The translations under genes were made by a program, and so were the position numbers. Source: MR-S7 sp000400995 (GTDB lineage: Bacteria; Pseudomonadota; Gammaproteobacteria; Burkholderiales; Burkholderiaceae_C). Taken from it: a stretch of DNA of 64,000 nt. The stretch is taken from the NCBI RefSeq assembly GCF_045291395.1, contig NZ_CP152342.1, positions 2,046,001-2,110,000 on the forward strand, written 5' to 3'. This document shows positions 15,265 through 23,932 of the stretch, one piece after another (position 1 is the first letter of the stretch; every line of letters starts with the position of its first letter). The notes beneath the pieces are model-generated. The model saw only the letters and a program-made list of their open reading frames with translations, was not told where the DNA came from and did no database searches.

Positions 15265-16899
15265 TTACGCGGCGGCGGCTTCCACCAGTTGCCGCGTGTA
15301 GGGGTGGCGCGGCGCGTCGAGCACCTGGCGCACCGGGCCGCTCTCCACCACCTCGCCGTCCTTCATCACGATCACCTCGTGCGCCATGGCGCGCACCACG
15401 GCCACGTCGTGGGTGATGAGCAGGTACGACAGCGCCCGCTCCTTCTGCAGGCGCTGCAGCAGGCCCAGCACCTGCTGCTGGATGGTCACGTCGAGCGCGC
15501 TCGTGGGCTCGTCGAGCACCAGCAGCTGCGGCTCCACCACCAGCGCCCGCGCGATCGCCAGGCGCTGGCGCTGGCCGCCAGAGAATTCGTGCGGGTAGCG
15601 CGCGAGTAGGCCGGGGAACTGCGCCTCGGTCAGCCCCACCTCGGCCAGCATGGCCACCACGCGCGCGCGGCGCTCGGGCGCGGGCATCTCCGGCGCATGC
15701 ACGCGCAGGCCCTCGCCCACGATTTCCTCCACGGTCATGCGTGGAGAGAGCGACGAGAACGGGTCCTGGAACACCACCTGCACCTGCCTGCGCAGTTGCT
15801 GGTTGTGCGGTGTGTTGCGGTGCGCGGGCTGCTGCCACGGCTGGCCGGCGACCTGCAGCTCGCCCGAATGCGGCAGCAGGCCCAGCAGCGCCTGCGCCAG
15901 CGTCGACTTGCCCGAGCCCGACTCGCCCACCACGCCCAGCGTGCGTGCGCGCGGGATGCGGAAGCCCGCGCTTTTCACGGCCACGAACTCACCCTTGGCG
16001 AACCAGCCGCGCACACCGGGCAGCGGCACGGGGTAGGCCACGCGCAGCGCGCCGGCCTGCGCGGCGGGCGGCACGCCTTCGGCCACCACGCCTTCGATCA
16101 CGTCGCGCCGGGGCGCGCTGCCGATCAGGCGGCGCGTATAGGCATGCTGCGGCGCGCCGAAGACCTGCGCCACGGTGCCCTGCTCCACCAGCACGCCCTG
16201 CTCCATGACGGCCACGCGGTCGGCGAAGCGGCGCACCAGCGGCAGGTCGTGCGTGATGAGCAGCACGGCCATGCCGGTCTGGCGCTGCAGGTCGGAGAGC
16301 AGGTCGAGGATCTGGCCGCGCAGCGTCACGTCCAGCGCCGTGGTGGGCTCGTCGGCCAGCAGCAGGCGCGGCCGGCTGGCCAGCGCCATGGCGATCATGG
16401 CGCGCTGGCGCTGCCCGCCCGAGAGCTGGTGCGGATAGCTGCGCGCACGCCGCCCGGGTTCGGGGATGCCCGTGCTCGCCAGCAGTTCGACGGCGGCCTG
16501 TGCGCCCTGCGCCTTGCTGAGGGCTTGCTTCAGCACCAGCACTTCGGCCACCTGCTCGCCCACCGTCATGAGCGGGTTGAGCGCGGTCATCGGCTCCTGG
16601 AACACCATGGCGATGTCGCCGCCGCGCACGCCGCGCATCTCGCGCTCCGTCAGCGCCAGCAGGTCGCGCCCTTGCATGAGCGCACGGCCCGCGAGCTGCG
16701 CGTCGCCCGCCAGCCGCAGCAACGACAGCGCGGTGATGGTCTTGCCCGAGCCCGACTCGCCCACCAGCGCGAGCTTCTCGCCGGGCAGGATGTCGAAGCT
16801 CACGCCGCGCACGACCTCCTTGGCGCCGAAGCGCACGTGCAGGTCCTGCACCTGCACGAGCGGCGCGGGAGATGGGGAAAGCGGGGGCGTAGCGCGCAT
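15265..16899 (-). CDS. yejF: YejF-like ABC transporter ATPase (two fused nucleotide-binding domains)
   Basis: 544 residues with two complete ABC domains in tandem. First: Walker A GESGSGKT (about 52), signature LSGGQRQRA, Walker B LLLADEPTTALD. Second: GESGSGKST, signature FSGGQRQRLAIARAL, Walker B LLVLDEPTSALD. This fused arrangement is that of YejF/DppDF-type peptide importers. It starts 2 bases after the yejE stop and is the last gene of yejBEF. In enterobacteria YejABEF imports peptides and the antibiotic microcin C. Upstream in-frame codons exist, but ATG 16899 is the only start that does not overlap yejE. Confidence 0.92.
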   Translation of the reverse strand: MRATPPLSPSPAPLVQVQDLHVRFGAKEVVRGVSFDILPGEKLALVGESGSGKTITALSLLRLAGDAQLAGRALMQGRDLLALTEREMRGVRGGDIAMVFQEPMTALNPLMTVGEQVAEVLVLKQALSKAQGAQAAVELLASTGIPEPGRRARSYPHQLSGGQRQRAMIAMALASRPRLLLADEPTTALDVTLRGQILDLLSDLQRQTGMAVLLITHDLPLVRRFADRVAVMEQGVLVEQGTVAQVFGAPQHAYTRRLIGSAPRRDVIEGVVAEGVPPAAQAGALRVAYPVPLPGVRGWFAKGEFVAVKSAGFRIPRARTLGVVGESGSGKSTLAQALLGLLPHSGELQVAGQPWQQPAHRNTPHNQQLRRQVQVVFQDPFSSLSPRMTVEEIVGEGLRVHAPEMPAPERRARVVAMLAEVGLTEAQFPGLLARYPHEFSGGQRQRLAIARALVVEPQLLVLDEPTSALDVTIQQQVLGLLQRLQKERALSYLLITHDVAVVRAMAHEVIVMKDGEVVESGPVRQVLDAPRHPYTRQLVEAAAA

Positions 16900-16901
16900 G
16901 T

Positions 16902-17942
16902 TCAGTTCTTGCGAGGGTCCAGCGCGTCCCGCAGCGCGTCGCCCATGAAGGTGAGCAACAGCAGCGTCGTGACGAGCACAGCGAAGGTGAAGATGGAGAT
17001 CCACCACGCATCGATGTTGTTCTTGCCCTGCGAGAGCAGTTCGCCCAGGCTGGGCGTGCCCGGCGGCACGCCCAGGCCCAGGAAGTCGAGCGAGGTGAGC
17101 GCGAGGATGGCCGCTCCCATGCGGAACGGCAGGAAGGTGACCACCGGCGTCATGCTGTTGGGCAGGATGTGGCGCCCGATGATCTGCCCGTTGCCCACGC
17201 CCAGCGCCCGCGCGGCCTTCACGTAGTCGAGCTGGCGGTTGCGCAGGAACTCGGCGCGCACGTAGTCCGACAGACCCATCCAGCCGAAGAGCGACAGCAA
17301 CACCAGCAGCAGCGTGATGCTGGGCGCGAACACGGCGCTGAAGATGATCAGCAGGTACAGCTCGGGCATGGAGCCCCAGATCTCGATGAAGCGCTGGAAG
17401 GCCAAGTCGGTCTTGCCGCCAAAGAAGCCCTGCACGGCCCCGGCCGCCACCCCCAGCACCACGCCCACCACCGTGAGGGCAATACCGAACAGCACGCTCA
17501 CGCGAAAACCGTAGAGCAGCTGCGCGAGCAGGTCGCGCCCGCGGTCGTCGGTGCCCAGCCAGTTGTCGCGCGAAGGGCCGGAGGGGTTGGGCTCCTTGGC
17601 GAAATAGTTCAGGGTGCCGGGCCCGTAGCGGTTGAGCGTGTAGATGGCCCAGTTGCCGCCCGCCGAAAGGCGCTCGCGGATGAACGGGTCGAGGTAGTCC
17701 GTGGGCGTCTGGAAATCGCCGCCGAAGGTGGTCTCCGGATAGTCGTGGAGCATGGGGAAGTACAACTGCCCCTCGTAGCGCACGAGCAGCGGCCGGTCGT
17801 TGCTGACCAGTTCGGCCCCCAGGCTGACGACGACCAGCACGCAGAACACCACCAGGCTCCAGAAGCCCAGGCGGTTGGCACGGAAGCGCCGCCAGGCGCG
17901 GCGGCCCGGCGACAGGGAAACCGAATCAGTCGAACTTGACAC
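16902..17942 (-). CDS. yejE: YejE-like ABC transporter permease
   Basis: 346 residues with an N-terminal membrane segment (LGFWSLVVFCVLVVVSLGAEL), a large periplasmic stretch, then the five-helix BPD permease core. The EAA-loop region reads DYVKAARALGVGNGQIIGRHILPNS. WLGTDDRGRDLLAQLLYGFRVSV is the usual entry to the core. The start is GTG, overlapping the end of yejB by 17 bases. It pairs with YejB to form the channel energised by YejF. Confidence 0.92.
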   Translation of the reverse strand: MSSSTDSVSLSPGRRAWRRFRANRLGFWSLVVFCVLVVVSLGAELVSNDRPLLVRYEGQLYFPMLHDYPETTFGGDFQTPTDYLDPFIRERLSAGGNWAIYTLNRYGPGTLNYFAKEPNPSGPSRDNWLGTDDRGRDLLAQLLYGFRVSVLFGIALTVVGVVLGVAAGAVQGFFGGKTDLAFQRFIEIWGSMPELYLLIIFSAVFAPSITLLLVLLSLFGWMGLSDYVRAEFLRNRQLDYVKAARALGVGNGQIIGRHILPNSMTPVVTFLPFRMGAAILALTSLDFLGLGVPPGTPSLGELLSQGKNNIDAWWISIFTFAVLVTTLLLLTFMGDALRDALDPRKN

Positions 17943-18957
17943 GCGGATCCACCCACACGTAGCAAAGGTCGCTGATCAGCTTGGTCACCAGGCCGATCAG
18001 CGTGAACAGATAGAGCGTGCCCAGCACCACGGGATAGTCGCGGCGGATCACGCTTTCGTACGACAGCAGGCCCAGCCCGTCGAGCGAGAACAGCGTCTCG
18101 ATGAGCAGCGAGCCCGCGAAGAAGGCGCCGATGAACGCCGCCGGAAAGCCGGTGACGATGGGGATCAGCGCGTTGCGCAGCACGTGCTTCCACAGCACCC
18201 GCCGGTCGGACAGGCCCTTGGCGCGCGCGGTCAGCACGTATTGCTTGCGTATCTCCTCCAAGAAGGCATTCTTGGTCAGCATGGCCGTCACCGCGAAGCT
18301 GCCGGCCACCATGGCGGTGACGGGCAGCGTGATGTGCCAGAGGTAGTCGACGATGCGCGCGCCCCAGGGCAGCTCGTCCCAGTTGGCCGAGGTGAGCCCG
18401 CGCAGCGGGAACCACTGCAGCTGCCCGCCGAAGACCACGAGCAGCGCCACGCCGAGCACGAAGCCGGGAATCGCATAGCCCACGAGGATGATGAGCGTGG
18501 TCACGAAGTCGAAGCGCGAGCCCGCGCGCACCGCCTTGGCCACGCCCAGCGGCACGGCCACGAGGTAGCTGATGAGGAACGTCCACAGGCCCAGGCTGAT
18601 GGAGACGGGCAGCTTTTCCTTCACGAGCTGCCACACGTCCTTGTTCTGGAAGAAGCTGCGCCCCAGGTCGAAGCGCGCGAACTGGCCCAGCATCTGGAAG
18701 AAGCGCTCGTGCGCGGGCTTGTCGAAGCCGTAGAGCTGCTTGATCTGCTCCAGCCGCTGCGGGTCGACGCCCTGCGCGCCGCGGTAGGCCATGCCCCCGC
18801 CCTCGCCGCCCCTGCCGGCGGCACCCGCCTTGGCCTCGGCCAGGTATTGCTCCACCGGGCCGCCGGGCACGAACTGGATGACCACGAATGTCAGCAGCAG
18901 CACGCCCAGCAGCGTGGGCAGCATGAGCAGGACGCGCTTGAGAACGTAGGCAAACAT
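17926..18957 (-). CDS. yejB: YejB-like ABC transporter permease
   Basis: 343 residues. The N-terminus MFAYVLKRVLLMLPTLLGVLLLTFVVIQFVPGGPVEQ is the classical first membrane helix of DppB/YejB permeases. A Gly-rich insert (GAAGRGGEGGGMAYRG) lies around residues 45-60. The EAA-like segment is QYVLTARAKGLSDRRVLWKHVLRNA. First gene of the yejBEF block, transcribed away from the binding-protein/GGDEF pair; the cognate binding protein YejA is not adjacent but at 21131-22951 on the same strand, which is unusual. Confidence 0.92.
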   Translation of the reverse strand: MFAYVLKRVLLMLPTLLGVLLLTFVVIQFVPGGPVEQYLAEAKAGAAGRGGEGGGMAYRGAQGVDPQRLEQIKQLYGFDKPAHERFFQMLGQFARFDLGRSFFQNKDVWQLVKEKLPVSISLGLWTFLISYLVAVPLGVAKAVRAGSRFDFVTTLIILVGYAIPGFVLGVALLVVFGGQLQWFPLRGLTSANWDELPWGARIVDYLWHITLPVTAMVAGSFAVTAMLTKNAFLEEIRKQYVLTARAKGLSDRRVLWKHVLRNALIPIVTGFPAAFIGAFFAGSLLIETLFSLDGLGLLSYESVIRRDYPVVLGTLYLFTLIGLVTKLISDLCYVWVDPRVKFD

Positions 18958-19017
18958 GGTTGACGATTATGTCGTGCGGATTCCATTAAGCTGCCCCTGT
19001 TTGTTTCATTTGGACAC

Positions 19018-19905
19018 ATGGATACCCGCCCCTGCTCCCGCCGCGCCGCGCTCGCCTTGCTGGCCGGCGCCAGCCTGCCCGCCCATGCGGCCGGCCCGGC
19101 CACGTTCGTGGTGCAGAACGAGCCGCACCTGGCGCACGCCCGCGCGCTGGTGCGCGCCGCGCTGCAGGCCGCTGGCATGCAGGCCGAGTTCACCGATGCG
19201 CCGCGCGGCAACGAGCGGCGCAACCTGTTCCAGATCAGCCAGGGCCAGACCCACGTGGACATGATGCCCGCCACGCCCGCGCGGCTGCGCCTCGTGCAGC
19301 AGGGCCGGCTGCGCATGGTGCCCGTGCCGCTGGACCGCGGCCTGCTGGGCTGGCGCATCAACCTGCTGCTGGAGACGCACAAGGCCAGGCTCGCCCACGT
19401 GCGCACCGTGGCCGACCTGGCGCACTTTTCCATGGGGCAGAACGTGGGCTGGATGGACGTGGAGATCTACCGGGCGGCGGGCATTCCCACCAAGGAGGTC
19501 AAGCGCTGGAGCGACGGCGAGTTCGCCGAGCAGATGGAGGCGGGTTTCCTCGACCTCTTTCCCCTGGGCCTGGAAGAGACGCTGAACTACTTCCTGCCGC
19601 ATTTCCGCAAGCGCTACCCCCAGCTCACGGTGGACCCCTACATCCTCGTGCGCTACCCCTGGTTCCGCTTCGTCTGGATCGCCCCGGGTCCGCGCACCGA
19701 CGCGCTGCACGCGGCGCTGCTGGCGGGGTTCGACCGCATCGTGGCCGACGGCAGCTTCCTGCAGGTGTGGGCGCGGCACCGCCAGCCCCCGGCCCCGGAG
19801 GTCTTCAAAAGCCGCACCGTCATCGACATCCCCAACCCGTTCTACGACCAGACGCTGGTGCCCGAGCGCTACCGCCATCTGCTCGTGCAGCAGGACCGCC
19901 CATGA
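19018..19905 (+). CDS. Periplasmic substrate-binding-domain protein linked to a GGDEF gene
   Basis: 295 residues with an N-terminal export signal (SRRAALALLAGASLPAHAAG). The mature part resembles ABC-type extracellular solute-binding domains (TFVVQNEPHLAHARALVRAAL at the start, DMMPATPARLRLVQQGRLRMVPVPL in the first lobe, RTVADLAHFSMGQNVGW before the second), but it has no transport genes of its own strand beside it. Its stop overlaps the start of a membrane GGDEF protein (ATGA), so the two are co-translated. The likely role is a periplasmic ligand sensor feeding the GGDEF protein. Ligand unknown. Confidence 0.7.
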   Translation: MDTRPCSRRAALALLAGASLPAHAAGPATFVVQNEPHLAHARALVRAALQAAGMQAEFTDAPRGNERRNLFQISQGQTHVDMMPATPARLRLVQQGRLRMVPVPLDRGLLGWRINLLLETHKARLAHVRTVADLAHFSMGQNVGWMDVEIYRAAGIPTKEVKRWSDGEFAEQMEAGFLDLFPLGLEETLNYFLPHFRKRYPQLTVDPYILVRYPWFRFVWIAPGPRTDALHAALLAGFDRIVADGSFLQVWARHRQPPAPEVFKSRTVIDIPNPFYDQTLVPERYRHLLVQQDRP

Positions 19906-21071
19906 CCGCAGCAGCCCCTTCTGCGCCCGTACGGCGCCGCACGCTGCACGCCCAGTTCGTGCGGCGGCTGCTGTGGCCGCTGGTGACCGCGTTCGTGCTG
20001 GCCGCCTCGGTCACCGCGCTGGTGGGCTACCACGCCGAGAAGAGCGAGCAGGACACCCAGCGGGCGCAGACGCTGGCCATCTTCGCGCGCTCGCTCGTCA
20101 AGCCGCTGTGGGACTGCGACGGCGCCACCGCCCAGGGCATCGCGGACACGCTGGCGCAACTGCCCATCGTGCGCGGCGTGCGCCTGCAGGACGTATGCGC
20201 CGACACCGCCGTGGAGACCGGCAGCGTGGCCGCTCCCGATACCGCGGACCCCGACCTGCTGCAGACGCCCGTGGTGCACCGCGACGAGCAGGGCCGCGCC
20301 TTCACCGTGGGGCACCTGGCGATCCAGTTCCACCCGTTCTCCGTCGCCAGCACGGCCAGCCAGGGCTTGCTGCAGCAGCTGGCCATCTTCGGCGCCATGC
20401 TGGCCGTGGTGCTGGCGGGCGCGGCGCTGGTCTTTCGCAGCATCATCGGCCGGCCGCTGGCGCGCTTCCGCGAGGCCATTCTGGCGCACCGCCCCGTGCA
20501 CGAGGACGCGCCCGCGCCCGCGCGCTTCGCCGACGAGCTGACGGACGTGACCCACGCCTACGACGAGCTGGTGCGCGAGTTGCGCCGCCTCGCGCGGCAC
20601 GACCCGCTGACCGACCTGGGCAACCGCGTGGTGCTGGAGGAGCATCTGGCCAGCGCCATCGAGCGCGCCGTCACGCACGGGGGGCACGGCTACGTGCTGC
20701 TGCTCGACCTGGACGGCTTCAAGCCCATCAACGACACCCATGGCCACGCCGTGGGCGACTTCGTGCTGCAGACCGTGGCCCGGCGCCTGCGCGCCGCCAC
20801 GCGCGGCACCGACATGGTGGCGCGGCTGGGCGGCGACGAGTTCGTCATCGTCGCCGAGGGGCCGCAGCCCGGCCTGTCCGACCTCATGGCCCGCGTGGCC
20901 CGTGCGGTGGAGGAACCCATCGCCTCCGGCGCAGGCCTGCTGCGCGTGGGCACCAGCATCGGCGCCGCGCGCTTTCCCGACGACGGCCGCACCAGCCTGG
21001 CGCTGCTCATGCATGCCGACGAGGCCATGTACGCGGCCAAGCAGGGCAAGCGCCGCGCGCCAAAGGCATAG
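19902..21071 (+). CDS. Membrane-bound diguanylate cyclase with periplasmic sensor region
   Basis: 389 residues. Membrane segments at about 22-43 and 158-179 bracket a periplasmic domain of about 115 residues. A HAMP-like linker leads to the GGDEF domain: start HDPLTDLGNR (233-242), active site GGDEF at 310-314, and inhibitory site RGTD at 301-304 five residues before it. All catalytic features are kept, so it should make cyclic di-GMP from GTP and be product-inhibited. Coupled to the upstream binding protein by a 4-base overlap. The pair interrupts the yej transporter genes. Confidence 0.9.
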   Translation: MTAAAPSAPVRRRTLHAQFVRRLLWPLVTAFVLAASVTALVGYHAEKSEQDTQRAQTLAIFARSLVKPLWDCDGATAQGIADTLAQLPIVRGVRLQDVCADTAVETGSVAAPDTADPDLLQTPVVHRDEQGRAFTVGHLAIQFHPFSVASTASQGLLQQLAIFGAMLAVVLAGAALVFRSIIGRPLARFREAILAHRPVHEDAPAPARFADELTDVTHAYDELVRELRRLARHDPLTDLGNRVVLEEHLASAIERAVTHGGHGYVLLLDLDGFKPINDTHGHAVGDFVLQTVARRLRAATRGTDMVARLGGDEFVIVAEGPQPGLSDLMARVARAVEEPIASGAGLLRVGTSIGAARFPDDGRTSLALLMHADEAMYAAKQGKRRAPKA

Positions 21072-21078
21072 AGACAAA

Positions 21079-21122
21079 TCGGCCTCCAGCGCTTATCCAC
21101 CAAGCGCTGGCAGCTATTATTC
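21079..21122. repeat. Intergenic palindromic repeat, intact copy
   Basis: GCCTCCAGCGCTT-ATCCACC-AAGCGCTGGCAGCTATTATT, located between the convergent GGDEF and yejA stop codons. Its position suits a bidirectional terminator. Confidence 0.8.
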
Positions 21123-21130
21123 AAGGAGCA

Positions 21131-22951
21131 TCAGGGCTTCGCTGCCGGCGCGGCCCACCAGGTGCCGATGGCCCACAGCTCGCCGGGAGAATACGGTGGC
21201 ACCACGTCGGGCCGCTGCAGGCGCCAGGCGTTGTAGGCCATGCGGTGGGTAGCACCGTACCACTGCGGGATCAGGTAGTGGCCGTGGGCGATGATGCGCT
21301 CCAGCGCATGGCAAGCGGGCAGCAGCGCCTCCTGCGACTTGGCGCCCACGATGGCGCCGACCATGGCGTCCACCGCCGGGCTGCGCACGCCGGGGAAGTT
21401 GCCCGAGTCCTCGGTGTCGGCCGCGCGCGAGCCGAACAGGTCGGCCAGTTCCTGCCCCGGGTTGAGCGTGCCCTGGTAGGCGATGGTGGTGATGTCGAAA
21501 TCGAACTTCTGCAGCCGCTGCTGGTAGAGCGCGTAGTCCACTGCACGAAAGCGCAGCGTGATGCCGAGCTTGGCCAGGTTGCGCATCCACGAGGCCACCG
21601 TGTTGATCCGCGTCTCCCCGCTGTCCAGGTATTCCAGCTCCATGGCCTGGCCCTGCGCGTTGCGCAGCACGCCGCCCTTGACCTCCCAGCCGGCCTGCCG
21701 AAGCAGCTCCTGCGCGCGGCGCAGGTTGGCGCGCAGCGACGAGGGCGGGTCCGTGCTGGGCGGCACGGTCATGGGGCCGAAGGCGGCGGCGGGGATCTCC
21801 TGCCGGTAGGGCTCCATGAGGGCCAGCTCCTGCGGCGATGGCTCGCCGCGGGTCTCGCACGGGGTGTTGCCGAAGATGCCGTTGACGCGCCGGTAGGCGC
21901 CATAGAACAGCTGGCGGCTCATCCACTCGAAGTCGAACGCCAGCCCCAGCGCCTCGCGCACGCGCACGTCCTGCAGGAAGGGCCTGCGGGTGTTGAGCAC
22001 ATAGCTCTGGAAGCCGGTGGGCAGGCTGTTGGCGAATTCGCCCTTGACGAGCTCGCCCGAATCGAACTTGCGGCCATTGACGCGCCGCGCCCAGTCGCCC
22101 GCGCTGAAGAAGCGCATGAGGTCGAACTCGCCCGCCTTCAGCGCCTCCAGCCGCGCCGTGTTGTCCTTGTAGATCTTGACCAGGATGCGGTCGAAGTTGC
22201 CCGTGCCGCGGCGCACGGGCAGATCGCGCGCCCAGTACTGCGGATCGCGCACGTAGGTGATGTCCTTGCCGAAGTTCACGGGGCCGACGCGGTAGGGGCC
22301 GCTGGCGATGGGCGGCTCCATCACCACCTGGTCGAAGGGCTTGCCCTTGCCCCAGTCGCGGCTGAACACCGGCAGCAATGTACCCACCGTGAGCGGCAGC
22401 TCGCGGTTGGGCTGCTTGAAGCGGAAGCGCACGGTGCGCTCGTCCAGCACGTCCACGCCGGCCACCTCGAACATCAGGGTCTTGTAGGCAGGCGAGGTGT
22501 AGGGCCCCACCAGGGTGTCGAAGCTGTGCTTCACGTCCTGCGCCAGCACGGGCTTGCCGTCGTGGAAGCGCGCCGCGCGCCGCAGGCGGAAGGTGGCCGA
22601 CAGGCCGTCGGGCGCCACCGCCACGTCCTCGGCCAGCAGGCCGTAGCCCGTGGCCGGCTCGTCCAGCGAGGCAGACAGCAGCGTGTCGAACATCAGCTCG
22701 CTCAGGTAGGCGGGCGCGTTGCCGCGGATCGTGAACGGGTTGTACTTGTCGAAGGTGGACACGCGCAGGTTGCTCACCAGGCGCAGCTCGCCGCCCTTGG
22801 GCGCGTCGGGATTCACGTAGGGGAAGTGGGTGAAACCCGCCGGCAGCTTCGGCTCGCCCCACAGCGCATAGGCGTGCGCCGCCCATGCGGAGCACGCCAG
22901 CAACGGGGCCAGACATAGGAAGGACAGTGAACAGATCAGCCGGTACCGCAT
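21131..22951 (-). CDS. yejA: YejA-like family 5 peptide-binding protein
   Basis: 606 residues with a signal peptide (LICSLSFLCLAPLLACSAWA). The mature protein begins with AHAYALWGEPKLPAGFTHFPYVNPDAPKGG, a YejA signature, and shows the family 5 solute-binding elements (FDTLLSASLDEP and LRRAARFHDGKPVLAQDVKHSFD). It delivers peptides to the YejBE-F importer. The start ATG 22951 has no ribosome site; CAGAAT lies 6 bases upstream and another in-frame ATG 15 bases upstream. Divergent from fabI with a 45-base gap. Separated from yejBEF by two plus-strand genes. Confidence 0.92.
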   Translation of the reverse strand: MRYRLICSLSFLCLAPLLACSAWAAHAYALWGEPKLPAGFTHFPYVNPDAPKGGELRLVSNLRVSTFDKYNPFTIRGNAPAYLSELMFDTLLSASLDEPATGYGLLAEDVAVAPDGLSATFRLRRAARFHDGKPVLAQDVKHSFDTLVGPYTSPAYKTLMFEVAGVDVLDERTVRFRFKQPNRELPLTVGTLLPVFSRDWGKGKPFDQVVMEPPIASGPYRVGPVNFGKDITYVRDPQYWARDLPVRRGTGNFDRILVKIYKDNTARLEALKAGEFDLMRFFSAGDWARRVNGRKFDSGELVKGEFANSLPTGFQSYVLNTRRPFLQDVRVREALGLAFDFEWMSRQLFYGAYRRVNGIFGNTPCETRGEPSPQELALMEPYRQEIPAAAFGPMTVPPSTDPPSSLRANLRRAQELLRQAGWEVKGGVLRNAQGQAMELEYLDSGETRINTVASWMRNLAKLGITLRFRAVDYALYQQRLQKFDFDITTIAYQGTLNPGQELADLFGSRAADTEDSGNFPGVRSPAVDAMVGAIVGAKSQEALLPACHALERIIAHGHYLIPQWYGATHRMAYNAWRLQRPDVVPPYSPGELWAIGTWWAAPAAKP

Positions 22952-22996
22952 GCGACAATTCTGCATCACACACACCGCATCCTCAGGAGAACAACA

Positions 22997-23797
22997 ATGG
23001 GTTTCCTCGCCGGCAAGAAGCTGCTCGTCACGGGCGTGCTGTCCAACCGCTCTATCGCCTACGGCATCGCCAAGGCCTGCCACCAGCAGGGCGCAGAGCT
23101 GGCCTTCAGCTACGTGGGCGAGCGTTTCAAGGACCGCATCACCGAATTCGCCGCAGAGTTCGACTCCAAGCTCGTCTTCGACTGCGACGTGGCCGACGAT
23201 GCGCAGATCGAGAAGATGTTCGCCGACCTCGCCGCCGCCTGGGGCACGTTCGACGGCTTCGTGCACAGCATCGGCTTCGCGCCGCGCGAGGCCATCGCGG
23301 GCAATTTCCTCGAAGGCCTCTCCCGCGAGGGCTTCCGCATCGCGCACGACATCAGCGCCTACAGCTTCCCGGCCATGGCCAAGGCCGCCCTGCCCCACCT
23401 GAACGACAAGTCCTCGCTGCTCACGCTGTCGTACCTGGGCGCGCTGCGCTCCATTCCCAACTACAACACCATGGGCCTGGCCAAGGCCAGCCTGGAGGCC
23501 AGCGTGCGCTACCTGGCCGAGGCCGTGGGCCGCACCACGGACGGCCGCAGCATCCGTGCCAACGGCATCAGCGCCGGCCCCATCAAGACCCTGGCGGCCA
23601 GCGGCATCAAGGACTTCGGCAAGCTGCTCGGCCGCGTGGCCGACGCCGCCCCGCTGCGCCGCAACGTGACCATCGAGGACGTGGGCAACGTGGCCGCCTT
23701 CCTGCTGAGCGACCTCGCCAGCGGCGTGACGGCCGAGATCACTTACGTGGACGGCGGCTTCAGCCAGACCGCCGGCCTGTCGGCGGACCAGGTGTAA
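22997..23797 (+). CDS. fabI: Enoyl-[acyl-carrier-protein] reductase (NADH)
   Basis: 266 residues of the short-chain dehydrogenase fold. The FabI pattern is complete: LVTGVLSNRSIAYGIAKA for NAD binding, FVHSIGFAPREA, and the catalytic pair in SYLGALRSIPNYNTMGLAKA (Tyr, then Lys of the Y-x6-K motif). VDGGF close to the C-terminus is typical. It reduces the trans-2 double bond of enoyl-ACP in the last step of each fatty-acid elongation cycle. AGGAGAAC precedes the ATG. A single gene followed by a clear terminator. Confidence 0.96.
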   Translation: MGFLAGKKLLVTGVLSNRSIAYGIAKACHQQGAELAFSYVGERFKDRITEFAAEFDSKLVFDCDVADDAQIEKMFADLAAAWGTFDGFVHSIGFAPREAIAGNFLEGLSREGFRIAHDISAYSFPAMAKAALPHLNDKSSLLTLSYLGALRSIPNYNTMGLAKASLEASVRYLAEAVGRTTDGRSIRANGISAGPIKTLAASGIKDFGKLLGRVADAAPLRRNVTIEDVGNVAAFLLSDLASGVTAEITYVDGGFSQTAGLSADQV

Positions 23798-23818
23798 GCC
23801 CGGCCGCCTGCTGCTCCA

Positions 23819-23860
23819 GCGCCCCGCAGGCCCGCAGCGGCTTGCGGGGCGCTTTCTTTC
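23819..23860 (+). terminator. Intrinsic terminator of fabI
   Basis: GCGCCCCGCA (23819-23828) pairs with TGCGGGGCGC (23843-23852) and is followed at once by TTTCTTTC. Confidence 0.85.
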
Positions 23861-23932
23861 ACGGGCCGATCACGTAGATTCCTTACACTCGCGCCTGTTT
23901 CGTTTTTCTCACCCGGTTGCCGGAGGCAGCGC

